NCBI GenBank assembly: GCA_002633005.1
Contig: NMRA01000423.1
Location: 1-30,039, forward strand
DNA length: 30,039 nt
Direction of reading: 5' to 3'
Origin: Phoronis australis
Taxonomy: Eukaryota; Phoronida; Phoronidae
Below are positions 1-11,477 of the stretch, piece by piece. Below the pieces are notes generated by a model, which did not search any database, was not told the DNA's origin, and saw only the letters and a list, made by a program, of their open reading frames with translations. Numbering within the stretch: the first letter of the stretch is position 1; every line of letters starts with the position of its first letter. The position numbers and the translations under genes were made by a program.

Positions 1-3000
1 GCCCAAGTTATAAGCAATCACGGTGTGACAATAAAAGTATTTTTGCATGAATGACGTGCTTCTAAAAATATTCCTCTGGGTCAGACCCTGGAGTTTAGTG
101 ATTCCTACCTGAGCTCACACGAAGCAGGACGTTGAACCTTGACTTAACGTCTTTGGTCATTTTTCAGATCGACCTCTATCAGGCTCTATCAGATTTCTCC
201 TCTAGTGTGCAGTGGATGTTCTCAGTGTCTTTGGCGACAGCAATATATCTGGAGTGTTGTAACGATGATTCGGGCAAGTGAATCTAATACGGTAGATTAT
301 GTAGCTCCTGATGCACACCTGCCTCCGAGGCAGACACTGAGACAGACTACTTCTCAGGAGGACACGTTCCACCTCCACATCAGCTCCACGTACTCTTATA
401 AGGTGCTCAAATGTCTCGCCCTATGCCTTGTGCATTTCCCAAGAGTTTCCAAAGTTGTTTCTCTCCGCAATTTGTAGAAAAACCACATTCGATGCGACTG
501 GCAGTGCCAGATAAATAGATAAATTCGCAAACCCGCACTTTAGGTCAGCCATCCAACTAACGCATTGTAAGCTTTAGTTTGGTATTCAGACGAGTTGGAT
601 GAACAAATTTAGTGTAATTTCATATTTTAGTGGGAAATGCTAGTGTCCTTAAAATTAATTAAAAACATTTAAGCAAACCGATTCTTTGAATTGTTGTATT
701 ATACCACGGCATATTAATGCGTAGAAACGGCGCACAACCAGTGACTGGTTTAACATGACAAATACACATACGCGGTCTGAAAATAGTGAAATTCAGACAC
801 CTATTACCAAGCCTGCCTGAAGGGCTGACAAAGTTTTTATTATATTAATTTCAAGGGCATGGAGTCTTCTACATGTTCATGATATTATTTTTAGTTTTCT
901 CGCGGGGGCAGCTTCGCTATAAGGGTACAACTTACTGCTGGTTTTTCACAAGAAGGAAATGTACCTCCACGGAAACAGTTCCAGTGTTACCATGGTAACC
1001 GATATTGCAGTGTCGGTGCCGTTTTTACTGACATTGGTCATGAACCTATCACGTGATATCAAAATTGTTCAGAAATGATTCTGTTAGAAGCAGAAACTGA
1101 AGTAGAAATTTGGTCAAAAAGGACTCATTCCACACCAAGNTAGAGAGTTACGTCTTTGCCAGAACGATGAGGCCGACATGCATGCACGCGCCACCGTATA
1201 TTGAACATTCGTCGACATGCTGTCAAGCTACATTAAGTCACACCTAGTCGTCACATGGAATACACGAACTTAACATTTATCAATGGTGTTATAACAACAA
1301 GCACTGCCAATTTCATCTTTTAACTCCAAAACCATAACTTTGTGAACTATAAAACGTCCTGACGTACATGTACATGTAAGACAACGCGATGTCAAAGATT
1401 AAAGCGGCAATTATTCCGAGTTCCAACACAGAAGCCAACACCTGATTTAAATCGCTTACTGCCATAAAATTGGTCTCAACTTGTTCCTTAATCGGATGAG
1501 AAATGATAGATCTCTGAGCTTGCAAAGAAATTAAAGTTCGCAATTCTTTGAGACCACGGTCAGCAGACAACATGACTCGTCTTAACAAGCCAACTTGCAG
1601 AATCTGGTCGACCAATCGCGCGACAACGAAATGAAAATTCCTTCGAAGATCAGAAATTTTAAATCTTGTGTGGCTCTAGACCAGGACATAAAATGCTTGC
1701 TTGCATGCGTTCGTTTGGCTACTAAAGAAATCGAGGCCAAGGCTGAAATTGATGCAGACGGTAGTAATGTGAAGACGTTAATTCCAAGCAGGTTAGGCCA
1801 ATGACGTAAATTGATAACACTGGTCATTCGTCTGATAATAGAGATGTTTTGTTTTTTCAAACGGAAATAACGAGTCACTGGATAACGAATAGCTGTAGTT
1901 CCGGCACTTCATGTTTTTCCATGTAATGCAAAGGATGAAAAAATACCCATGACCGTTTCAATAAGCCCGCAATTTTCGGCCAAGAAGTTTCATTTTCCTG
2001 TCGTGAGTCGTGATCCCAATAAATTCTGTCCGACGTAACAAGGTTTAGGCAGGGAAAAATGTCATTTTCGTCTAAATTAGTGTCATTCGCAAACAACGTG
2101 AACCTGGTTTGACTAGCGCGGTTACACTCCGTGAGAAAGGTCGACGTGCTGACGAACAATAGGTCTGCACATCTATGTCACAGTTTACGCGTATGACTTT
2201 GCCGGACTCCGATGTAACAATAAATTTTGATACCGGTGGTAAAATGACCGGGACAACTTTTTCAACGTCACAAAATGACCCCCTGTAGTTGCATTACCCA
2301 TTTGCCCTTCGAGTCAGGGATATTCACTCGGTACTATTGTTTGTTTCATTTGGTAAAACAACTATAAGTTAAAAACCTAACGATCATCCAGGTCTGACCT
2401 GTCTCAGACCCAGATTGACCTGATTACATGTATGCAGGTCACTACAACATGCACGAAACTACCACCACAAAATTATTTAAGAATAAAGTAAAAAATAAAT
2501 TAATCATTTTTGAGCAAGACTCGTTTTTAAGAATATGAGTACATCAGGAAACTTCTACTTACTTGGAAACCTATTTACCGAGGCACCGGTTTTTTAATTG
2601 AAAACTTCAGGGGCATTATACGGTGATATACGGTAATTGAATAGTTTTATTAATAAATTGCACGGCTACCAGTTTGCTTCGCTTTTCGTTTGCTTGATTT
2701 CATTTGCACTGGCCATCTTAGAGTATTAGCCACTCATTTTCCCAGGTAACCGCCTTTGATTTTTCTGTGTTTCGGTCCACTGAGCGTACTATTTAGCAAG
2801 GCTTACATAAGAAATCTTTGGCATTGTAGCATTAAGTACGTCACGACAGCTTCATTACATGCTTAGCTGAATTTGTGCAGCGATAACCACTGAAAAACGA
2901 AATATCATTTTGTAAAACTATCCCTTCGAGAGGGCTCGAAAAAGTTTTGGTATCACTGAGATAAGAAATATCAGGCGATTTCTTACGAATTTTTGAGCAA

Positions 3001-3617
3001 CAAAATTAATAACTTTCTCATCACGCCAAGTTTCCGAAAAAAATATTCTCATTTTTCCCGACACTTATTCGCGAAAACTTACAATACCTTCGCGCAGGGT
3101 TATTTGCCCACGACAATGGACTCTCAGAATTTTCTAAAGATTTTTGCCGCCATGTCAAATGTGTCACTACTCACATCTACCGGTGGACTATGAGAGTACC
3201 CATTAAAAAATATTTGTAACACACGACTTACAAATGATGAATAACTTTGGATATTAAAATATCCCTTTCCAATTTGAATTTTGGCTAAAATCGCTAATTT
3301 TTGTCCAGGAACTTGAACTTGAAAAAGTTGTCCCAGTCATTTTACTCATGACTATATTGCAGAGGTATTGATCGCGAAGATGACCAAAACATCACTTTCG
3401 TGATGCCTTTTGAACAATATCGTAAGTCAATAGCAAAATGTAACTACGATTTCATTACAACGAGTCGTATATCAGGAAACATAGCATTATGTTTCCAAAT
3501 GTGCCACGTTCATGCTGGCCACTGCCCACGCCGGTTATTTTCTTTCGTTACGTAATCATAGACAGGTAATGACATAGAATGCGTTTTGGGAAAGGAATAA
3601 TGTACAGGGCTACTCAC
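1..3617. other. Left-edge region without identifiable genes
   Basis: AT-rich sequence with a lone N at 1140. Short overlapping open frames on the minus strand between 1313 and 2180 and a possible exon at 168-281 on the plus strand are the only coding-like signals, and none is recognised. Confidence 0.5.
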
Positions 3618-3660
3618 CGACGGATATGGTAACCAGTGCGAGCGCTGTAAAGGCTTTCAT
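3618..3660 (-). CDS. Candidate first coding exon with signal peptide
   Basis: On the minus strand an ATG at 3660 in good context (G at -3, A at +4) opens MKAFTALALVTISV and then meets a strong donor, G|GTGAGT, leaving phase 1. A Lys after the Met and then 12 mostly hydrophobic residues is a compact secretory signal peptide core, and phase-1 first exons are common in genes for secreted proteins. An acceptor-like TTTTTCAG lies about 50 bases upstream, so a 5' UTR exon is possible. Following exons would lie at lower coordinates. One phase-compatible open stretch is at 2166-1875 (after GTGCAG), but its acceptor is weak and its protein unrecognised. This may still be chance. Confidence 0.4.
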
Positions 3661-6600
3661 TTCCAGAAACCGGTGATGTTCTAACTACTTCTGAGCGATA
3701 TCCTGCACTGAAAAACTGAATAAAAAATGTTACGCAGGATCTTAGAAAAAAGGTCCAACTTGGTTAAGACAACAAAATGTCTCAGAAATAGCTAGTCGGG
3801 TTCAAATAATAGATTCCCTTAGATACTACGCTTTACACGATGTTCTCAAATACAGTTAGAAATTGTCTTAAAATCATTCGGCCTCTTATGCACGTATGCT
3901 TAAAAACATCTCCAGAATAGAGAGTCTCTTGGGATTGTTTTTGTCATCAATGACGTGGACAGTCCGTTCTGTAAGCGTACGTACGTACCTCACTTTGGGA
4001 ATCCTACACGCTCTTGTGTACTTTACGTCAAGTAACGTTATTTGACTTCGTATACTGTACTTTCATTTAGTAGCGAGAACCTTGTACCCCGACTTGACTA
4101 CATCAGTTCAATATCTAGATCTACGCTATAAGCTTCAAATACTATCCATATGTTACGATTGCACTTTTTCTAAATACAGTTAAAGTTTCTGCTCCATACG
4201 ATTATATTCTATTCCAGGACCTGTAATCACAGTTTATTCTCTGAACCAATTAAACGTTCGTTGTTTTAAAATTCATTAAATGTTTAGGAAACATTCAGGG
4301 CAACAAATTTGTTAATTTTACACGGATGCATTTTTAATAAATAATGGGTTTTGTGTGAGCAAACAGGAGTTTTTTTGGAAAATTGGGAAAACTCCGAACA
4401 ATAAAGACCAAATAACACGCAATATTCAACTTTTAAAAACTTGAAAACATAAATTTTGATCACATAGAAACCTTAAGAAAACTTAAGATGGTGCTGCAAA
4501 ATTTAAGTTTTTGACGAAACTGAATACTTAAGTTATAAAAACTTAGTTTTTCGTAAGAACTTATGAAGTATATAACTTATTTTCCAAAAACTTAACAGTC
4601 TTGGAACTAACTTACCAGTTTTTTGGTAGATAGAAAGCAACTCCTGGACCTTTGGCTTGGTCAGCGGTTAACAGATGAATAAAGATGCGGTCAATCGCAA
4701 CCAGACCACGAGTCATTTACAAGACGTATCATATTGTTCAGCTCTAAAGAATTCGTCGTTCACGCGAATAGTGAGTTATACAGAAGTGATAGACATGTAT
4801 TACCCAACTCTTTACACAATCGAACAGGTCTGTACTCGGGGGGAAGGGTTACCCAGTCTCTTACATGTAGCTACGAAAAACGGCAGCTGATGCTGTATTG
4901 AAAGTAGGTATACATGCAAATATAGTTCATACTCTTCTGGCTAAATCCACTGAACAAGCTTTCACTTCGTCACTGTCAGGGATGGCACCAAAATCAGATA
5001 GGTTGCTTCCTATACGAGAGAGTAGTAAAACTCCTAGAAAATACCAGGATTTGACGGTTTATCATCCGGGAGACTAAGTGCGGTGCATGCGACTTGCAAA
5101 CTTGAAGGTGGCAGCGGGTATCGGATTAGCGGCTCAATTTGACAGATTCTGGCTTCACCCGACGGATAGTTTCCCGACTGGGTAACTTCCTGTGATCAAC
5201 CATTTCAACCGGTTTTGCAACGGCGTGGCAATGCGAGAGATTTCACACAGCTATGCCGACTTTTGATTTTGTTTGAGAGAGCCAAAGTTTCTGATTCAAA
5301 GCTGCATACGAAAACAATGTTACTTAACTTCTACACAGACCTTGTTTTGGGCAAAGCCGGATTCATCAGTTTCTCAAAGCACAGAGAAATCTGGAACCGA
5401 GCTGGTAATTGATTTTAGTTGGCGCCGTCCGCGATCACTGTTTATTAGCTAGGTTTACCCCCTCCACCATTTACAAAGCTTAAATCGCCCGGTCGCTGTC
5501 ATTCACTCTCCCAGTTACCAGGATAATCGACGCTGCTACGAATTTTACCGAAACTTAGTCGATGTTTTACGAAGACCGGACGCCCTTGCGGCCGCGGCCC
5601 ACATAATTTTAGCCTGGGCCTCACCACGCAAAGGCGGTCCTGAACTTTCTTTGACAGCCAGTAAAGGCTCTACGAATAAACGTTCACGAAATGATGACTT
5701 TGTCATACGTCACGGTTCTATAAAGCGAGCCTAAAACTCCCCGTAAACGGATGGGTGTCCATTAATGGCTCCCGACTCGAGTGGACCCCGAGCCCATAAT
5801 GCGAGCCGTCTGGGTGAAGTGCACCGCTATTGAGTACATGTACATGATAGAAACATAAAGCGTCTTTTGGTTGGTGCCTTGGGGCTCACTGTAACTTCGC
5901 CAGCGATCGAGTGACAGAAGATAACCCGAATGAGACATCCAGTGCGTTTCCTATGAGCGCAACGCATCCTTATTGGCCTTCACTGTATTTCGTGCTAAAG
6001 AAATTAAGCGCATTTACCCACATAATTTTCGAAACACAGCGGGGTTTCAAACTATAACTAGCCATGAGGTATGTGTTAGTTGTTTCATTATTCTGTCTGG
6101 CAGTGCAGCGGCGGTCTCGAGTACGTATAGTCGATAAAATCTTGAATCGTGGATACAAATGTAATGTTTTATATACGTAAGTACGCAAATCCTTAACCTG
6201 CGCTTCGAATTTCATCTCTCAAGAATGCAGATTAAAACAACTACGAAAATACTTGTTTTCAACTGAAGACATTACAGCGTTCTGTCATTCAGTAACTTTT
6301 CCACACGTGAGGGGTGCTGAACGTGCGATAACATCTGGATCTTTTGTTAACTGCCCAGCTCAGTCTTTTGTGCCGTATAATGATAATACAAACAAGCCAA
6401 TTATCTCCCAGGCTTCAAAGGAAACGTATGGGGGTTGCACACTATTACCGAATGCGTATGACCAGTCAAACCCAGTGCGCCCGTTTGGACAGAATAGTTT
6501 GTCTTAACTTCTGTTGTAGTTGGGCGATTTTGGTGATTCAAAAACGGAACATGGTCAGCATTTGACGAGGAATTCAGAAATGCTATTGGTTTAAGGTCAA

Positions 6601-8229
6601 ATATGTTATAACTTAATTTTCATTTTTATCAGCCCAGACCAGTCAGTCTAGATACATGTACGATCTGATCGGAGATTAGAGCAATTATCGAACAAAAGAG
6701 CGCAGGCCCTCCAACCATAAATGCCAGAATACGGTTAATAAGTCGGGTAAGATATTGGCTACGGGGGTAAACTTCCCAACTTCTTGTTGGGCTATAGAAT
6801 CGAACAAGTTGGGAGCAACGGGATGTCGCCGTCATGAAGTAAAGACTTCACCGTCTAATTTTCAGCCCTTAGGTCGGTCGCTTGTCGCACTTTACTTTGT
6901 ACCGAGTATGTGGACGCTGAGGTCTCCGGTCACATTTCCGATAAATCATGACAACTTCCCTAGTTTTGGGTGACAATTTGAAGTACGATGTACTTTTGCC
7001 AGACAAGGATTGCAATTACATTGATTAAAGTGAATTCTTTGGGACTATCTGATTGCACTTTGTGGATCGGACCCCGCCTTTTTCCCTTGATGTCAGTCAT
7101 ATCAAATTTAGAATTTTCAAAGTGCTGCCTTGGGCCACCCTTTTTAAAAATCCTTGATCCAATTCTCTCTTTTAAAAAGCCTGGATCCGCCTCTGCCCTT
7201 TGCTATGGATATTGTTATTTTCCAGAGGCCAATTTCTTTAACAACCGTAAGCATGTTTTCAAATGTCTCGTGTTTACGGAAACATACATTGCATGCATCA
7301 GGGTCCAGTTCTTACTTTCTGAAGAAATGAGTCTAGTTCTGAACTATAGAAAGTCCTACAGTGCAACCAATGCAGTGAGCTATCCATGGTTTATTCAAAG
7401 CTACATAATAGATGTTTACCCACTTTTTATCTATCAGAAAACCTTTACCTGCATTTTACGGATAGATGGTTGGTATAATTAGCTTATCACATTTCTTGTA
7501 AATGTCACTGGTCATGAATTTTTACTGAATAATGTAATTGTATCAAACGGCACCGAAGGTCAAATTTATTTATAAAGATTTGGCTGAATGCCTGACATAA
7601 TTATTCACAGCAACTGTGAGGGATCCATATTCTAAAACTTTTGTCATGTAAACTATTGAATACAACAAGTTACAATATAGAAGTCAGAAATCTTGTTCCT
7701 TGGTTGGATGACTGATCTGCAGTGTCTAATGATAGAAAAAGACCCCAAAGACTAGTGTAACACATAGACTTATGCCTGTCGGTCTTGAACAGTCACCTCC
7801 TCAGCCAATAACAATGCACTTCAAACCTCCCTTTTGCTCAACAAACCACCAATATTCCCTCCGCCATCGCCTCCAAAAATGAACTCACATTCAAGCTTTT
7901 TGCGATTATAAAATGATTTTTATAAATTACTATTCCAATACATCAATTCATGACACAAAGCACGTGACAAAACAATGTTCTTATCGAACCAATAACCACT
8001 GAGGTTCGGAACTTTGTGCTCAAGAATCACAACAAATCACGTTGCACAGTCCATTGATCATGAGAAAATGTACTATCTACAATAATAACAACAATTATAA
8101 TTAATAAGAAAATGAAGGAATAAACTGTCAAGGTGTCGGTGAAAATAATAACAAGAACATAACTGAGCACTATTTGATTCGCCTCAGTCAGCAGGGACAG
8201 TATTAATCAGCATATGCAATGTTGTGAAT
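3661..8229. other. Intergenic region
   Basis: No recognised gene. It contains an A/T-rich stretch with repeated ACTTAAG/AACTTA words at about 4430-4620 and the diverged miniature element at about 7060-7196. The 164-codon frame at 6988-7482 runs through that element and has no family resemblance. Confidence 0.6.
7060..7196 (-). mobile_element. Diverged relative of the GGCGGATCC miniature element
   Basis: Read on the minus strand from 7196, it begins GCAGAGGCGGATCCAGG, then follows the element at 14551 through GATTTTTAAA-, TTTGAAAATT-, ATTTGATAT- and GGGAAAAAGG-like blocks. The far end is rearranged or deleted (GGTCCGATCCAC instead of a full inverted repeat), so its left limit is approximate. 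It underlies the middle of the longest open frame in the left part of the window (6988-7482, plus strand), which argues that the frame is not a gene. Confidence 0.75.
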
Positions 8230-8482
8230 ATTACCCTCACACCACCACTGTTCATTTCATCCAATCACAAGATGCCAATGTTACCCTCACACCAGCACTG
8301 TTCATTTCATCCAATCACAAGATACCACATATTACCCTCACACCACCACTGTTCATTTCATCCAATCACAAGATGCCACATATTACCCTCACACCACCAC
8401 TGTTCATTTCATCCAATCACAAGATGCCAATGTTACCCTCACACCAGCACTGTTCATTTCATCCAATCACAAGATACCACAA
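8230..8482. repeat. 51-bp minisatellite, five units
   Basis: Five near-identical tandem units of 50-51 bp start at 8230, 8281, 8331, 8382 and 8433, with core TTACCCTCACACCASCACTG followed by TTCATTTCATCCAATCACAA. Units 1 and 2 have the same variants (CCACCACTG/GATGCCAATG, then CCAGCACTG/GATACCA) as units 4 and 5, giving an A-B-C-A-B higher-order pattern. Three further units at 9905-10056 belong to the duplicated block. The 51-base period is a multiple of three, so frames stay open through the array without implying a protein. It lies about 0.5 kb beyond the PXMP4 stop and may fall in or after its 3' UTR. Confidence 0.95.
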
Positions 8483-9903
8483 AGTCTACACACGCTTCTT
8501 CAAAATCAACAGAAGCAACATGTCCAATCTATACTAACAAAATTTACTAAAAGTCAACAAACCGTCAAAAAGTAAATACCTAAGGATGACATGACAGCTC
8601 TATTGTTAAGTACAAGAGTGTGGTAAGACTGGTTCTTTGTGCTCACACTAATAAGTGACAATGTGCCTGAAAATCTGCAACACCTGAGAGTCTAGTTCCT
8701 GAACTCAAAATCGACTCAAAATGCGACCAATCCGGCTGGACACACATTGAGTAAACTTTCATCCTTGTACTTGAGTTACATGTATGTCTCTATTGCTTAG
8801 GTTCTGTCAAACCTTTCAGCTAAGATGAAGAAAGACATCATACCAGTCGTTACCAGCTTTATGTTAATGAAACTGAGGGAAACAAAATGTCTGTCTTGTG
8901 GAGCTTGATCTGATCGAGTACATTGAATTATGGACAATTTACTCAACTGGACATCAGATGATTTCGTCCTCAAACAGGTAGAAACGACATTAAAATCTTT
9001 GTCACATTAGCGATTGTATAGTAAAAAATCTCGTATAGATGTCCAAATATTACTGTCATCGTATAGATATTCCATGGAAGAACGTAGGGACGGCTGCAGG
9101 GTTTCTCTCTCATGTTCAAACAACCACAGCACAATTCCCCATACAGCAGCAGCAAACAAAGGGAACGGACTCTGCTTGGGCTCAGGCAAATAACCTTCTT
9201 TCACACCATATCGCGCCAATCCTAATAGTATTCGCGACAACAGGTACAGGTTTATCTGAAACAAACAGGCCATGAGTAAAACTTTTGGTCATATAGCAAT
9301 ACATGGATGAACAAGACTGTCGCCCTATATTGTTCACAAATAGAGATTTAAAAACATGCAAGAGACAGCTGCTGACGACGGATATTCTTATACGGTACCA
9401 AAAAACACTTTGGTTCTTGTCCAAGGTTGTTAAAAAATTACAAGATGACGCAGTATTTTGTTAGTGATTTACTTTTAAAACACCTGATGTCAGCTTTTAC
9501 TCAGCTAAAATCAGCTTCAGCGATGCAGAGGCGCGATTGGTTGTACACATCTCGATCCGACGTCTAATCTTTGTACTCTGGAAATCGAACTCGACATTAT
9601 TTTTGATATTTTCCGTTGTACTTTTGGTGCGAACTCTATATAAGTTCTGGGGTTCAACTTGATGTACGTGGACGACTGTCTAATCTCATTTTGAACTTGA
9701 TGACCCAAGCATATTATAACGCCATAAGTTCGAACCAGAATTCGAAATCTCGAGTTTTTAGAGAGTTCGTTTGTCGAATCTAGGGTTACCAAGCGCAAAC
9801 TTGAAACTAGCCACTAATCATAAAAAATCATAACATACCCGAGCACAAAAAACACGCACATGTCATTAATTTGCATAATAATAGAACGCAAAATGTCCAA
9901 AAT
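8331..9903. repeat. First copy of a 1573-bp direct duplication
   Basis: This block reappears at 9905-11477 with a constant offset of 1574 and no difference that I could see, including minisatellite units, non-coding stretches and PXMP4 exon 4. It ends exactly at the single N at 9904, and the second copy begins exactly after it. The left sequence therefore ends with the same 1573 bases with which the right sequence starts, as expected for overlapping contigs joined without merging. Confidence 0.95.
9007..9255 (-). CDS. PXMP4: Duplicate copy of PXMP4 exon 4 (probable assembly artefact)
   Basis: Apparently base-for-base repeat of the exon at 10581-10829, offset by 1574 bases, with intact acceptor, frame and stop. 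It belongs to the block 8331-9903, which recurs at 9905-11477 across a single N. If the duplication is a false join, this is the same exon counted twice, and this copy with its distal flank represents the real downstream sequence. If it is real, it would be a spare terminal exon 1.6 kb beyond the first one. The lack of visible divergence even in non-coding flanks favours the artefact. Confidence 0.85.
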   Translation of the reverse strand: MNLYLLSRILLGLARYGVKEGYLPEPKQSPFPLFAAAVWGIVLWLFEHERETLQPSLRSSMEYLYDDSNIWTSIRDFLLYNR

Positions 9904-9904
9904 N
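9904..9904. other. Single unknown base at a contig-join-like boundary
   Basis: A lone N separates the two copies of the duplicated block. A similar lone N occurs at 1140, but there I see no duplicated flank. Confidence 0.9.
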
Positions 9905-11477
9905 ATTACCCTCACACCACCACTGTTCATTTCATCCAATCACAAGATGCCACATATTACCCTCACACCACCACTGTTCATTTCATCCAATCACAAGATG
10001 CCAATGTTACCCTCACACCAGCACTGTTCATTTCATCCAATCACAAGATACCACAAAGTCTACACACGCTTCTTCAAAATCAACAGAAGCAACATGTCCA
10101 ATCTATACTAACAAAATTTACTAAAAGTCAACAAACCGTCAAAAAGTAAATACCTAAGGATGACATGACAGCTCTATTGTTAAGTACAAGAGTGTGGTAA
10201 GACTGGTTCTTTGTGCTCACACTAATAAGTGACAATGTGCCTGAAAATCTGCAACACCTGAGAGTCTAGTTCCTGAACTCAAAATCGACTCAAAATGCGA
10301 CCAATCCGGCTGGACACACATTGAGTAAACTTTCATCCTTGTACTTGAGTTACATGTATGTCTCTATTGCTTAGGTTCTGTCAAACCTTTCAGCTAAGAT
10401 GAAGAAAGACATCATACCAGTCGTTACCAGCTTTATGTTAATGAAACTGAGGGAAACAAAATGTCTGTCTTGTGGAGCTTGATCTGATCGAGTACATTGA
10501 ATTATGGACAATTTACTCAACTGGACATCAGATGATTTCGTCCTCAAACAGGTAGAAACGACATTAAAATCTTTGTCACATTAGCGATTGTATAGTAAAA
10601 AATCTCGTATAGATGTCCAAATATTACTGTCATCGTATAGATATTCCATGGAAGAACGTAGGGACGGCTGCAGGGTTTCTCTCTCATGTTCAAACAACCA
10701 CAGCACAATTCCCCATACAGCAGCAGCAAACAAAGGGAACGGACTCTGCTTGGGCTCAGGCAAATAACCTTCTTTCACACCATATCGCGCCAATCCTAAT
10801 AGTATTCGCGACAACAGGTACAGGTTTATCTGAAACAAACAGGCCATGAGTAAAACTTTTGGTCATATAGCAATACATGGATGAACAAGACTGTCGCCCT
10901 ATATTGTTCACAAATAGAGATTTAAAAACATGCAAGAGACAGCTGCTGACGACGGATATTCTTATACGGTACCAAAAAACACTTTGGTTCTTGTCCAAGG
11001 TTGTTAAAAAATTACAAGATGACGCAGTATTTTGTTAGTGATTTACTTTTAAAACACCTGATGTCAGCTTTTACTCAGCTAAAATCAGCTTCAGCGATGC
11101 AGAGGCGCGATTGGTTGTACACATCTCGATCCGACGTCTAATCTTTGTACTCTGGAAATCGAACTCGACATTATTTTTGATATTTTCCGTTGTACTTTTG
11201 GTGCGAACTCTATATAAGTTCTGGGGTTCAACTTGATGTACGTGGACGACTGTCTAATCTCATTTTGAACTTGATGACCCAAGCATATTATAACGCCATA
11301 AGTTCGAACCAGAATTCGAAATCTCGAGTTTTTAGAGAGTTCGTTTGTCGAATCTAGGGTTACCAAGCGCAAACTTGAAACTAGCCACTAATCATAAAAA
11401 ATCATAACATACCCGAGCACAAAAAACACGCACATGTCATTAATTTGCATAATAATAGAACGCAAAATGTCCAAAAT
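9905..11477. repeat. Second copy of the 1573-bp direct duplication
   Basis: Starts on a minisatellite unit boundary (ATTACCCTCACACC) right after the N at 9904, and runs to the point where the left copy stopped (CCAAAAT). Unique sequence continues after 11477. Contains the PXMP4 exon 4 copy used in the gene model. Confidence 0.95.
10581..10829 (-). CDS. PXMP4: PXMP4 coding exon 4 (C-terminus and stop), proximal copy
   Basis: Terminal coding exon of 82 codons plus TAA. It begins INLYLLSRILLGLARYGVKE after the acceptor GTTTGTTTCAG, in phase 0 to match exon 3. It carries the family landmarks GYLPEP, SPFPLF, VWGIVLWLFEHER and TLQPSLRSSMEYLYDDSN, and ends FLLYNR. The hydrophobic AAAVWGIVLWLF stretch is a membrane helix, and the tail after TLQPS is characteristic of PXMP4. 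Of the two apparently identical copies of this exon, this one is nearer to exon 3, so it is used in the gene model. An ATG in the intron just before the acceptor keeps the frame open but is not needed. I found no clear AATAAA downstream on the minus strand. Confidence 0.92.
   Translation of the reverse strand: MNLYLLSRILLGLARYGVKEGYLPEPKQSPFPLFAAAVWGIVLWLFEHERETLQPSLRSSMEYLYDDSNIWTSIRDFLLYNR

Noticed and set aside
6988-7482. 164-codon plus-strand open frame
   Set aside because: Its middle is the diverged GGCGGATCC miniature element in reverse, no family resemblance is seen, and it has no splice or conservation support.
8214-8550. Two overlapping 107- and 108-codon frames with repeated HCSFHPIT-like peptides
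   Set aside because: They are open only because the minisatellite period is 51 bases, a multiple of three. The peptide repeats mirror the DNA repeats.
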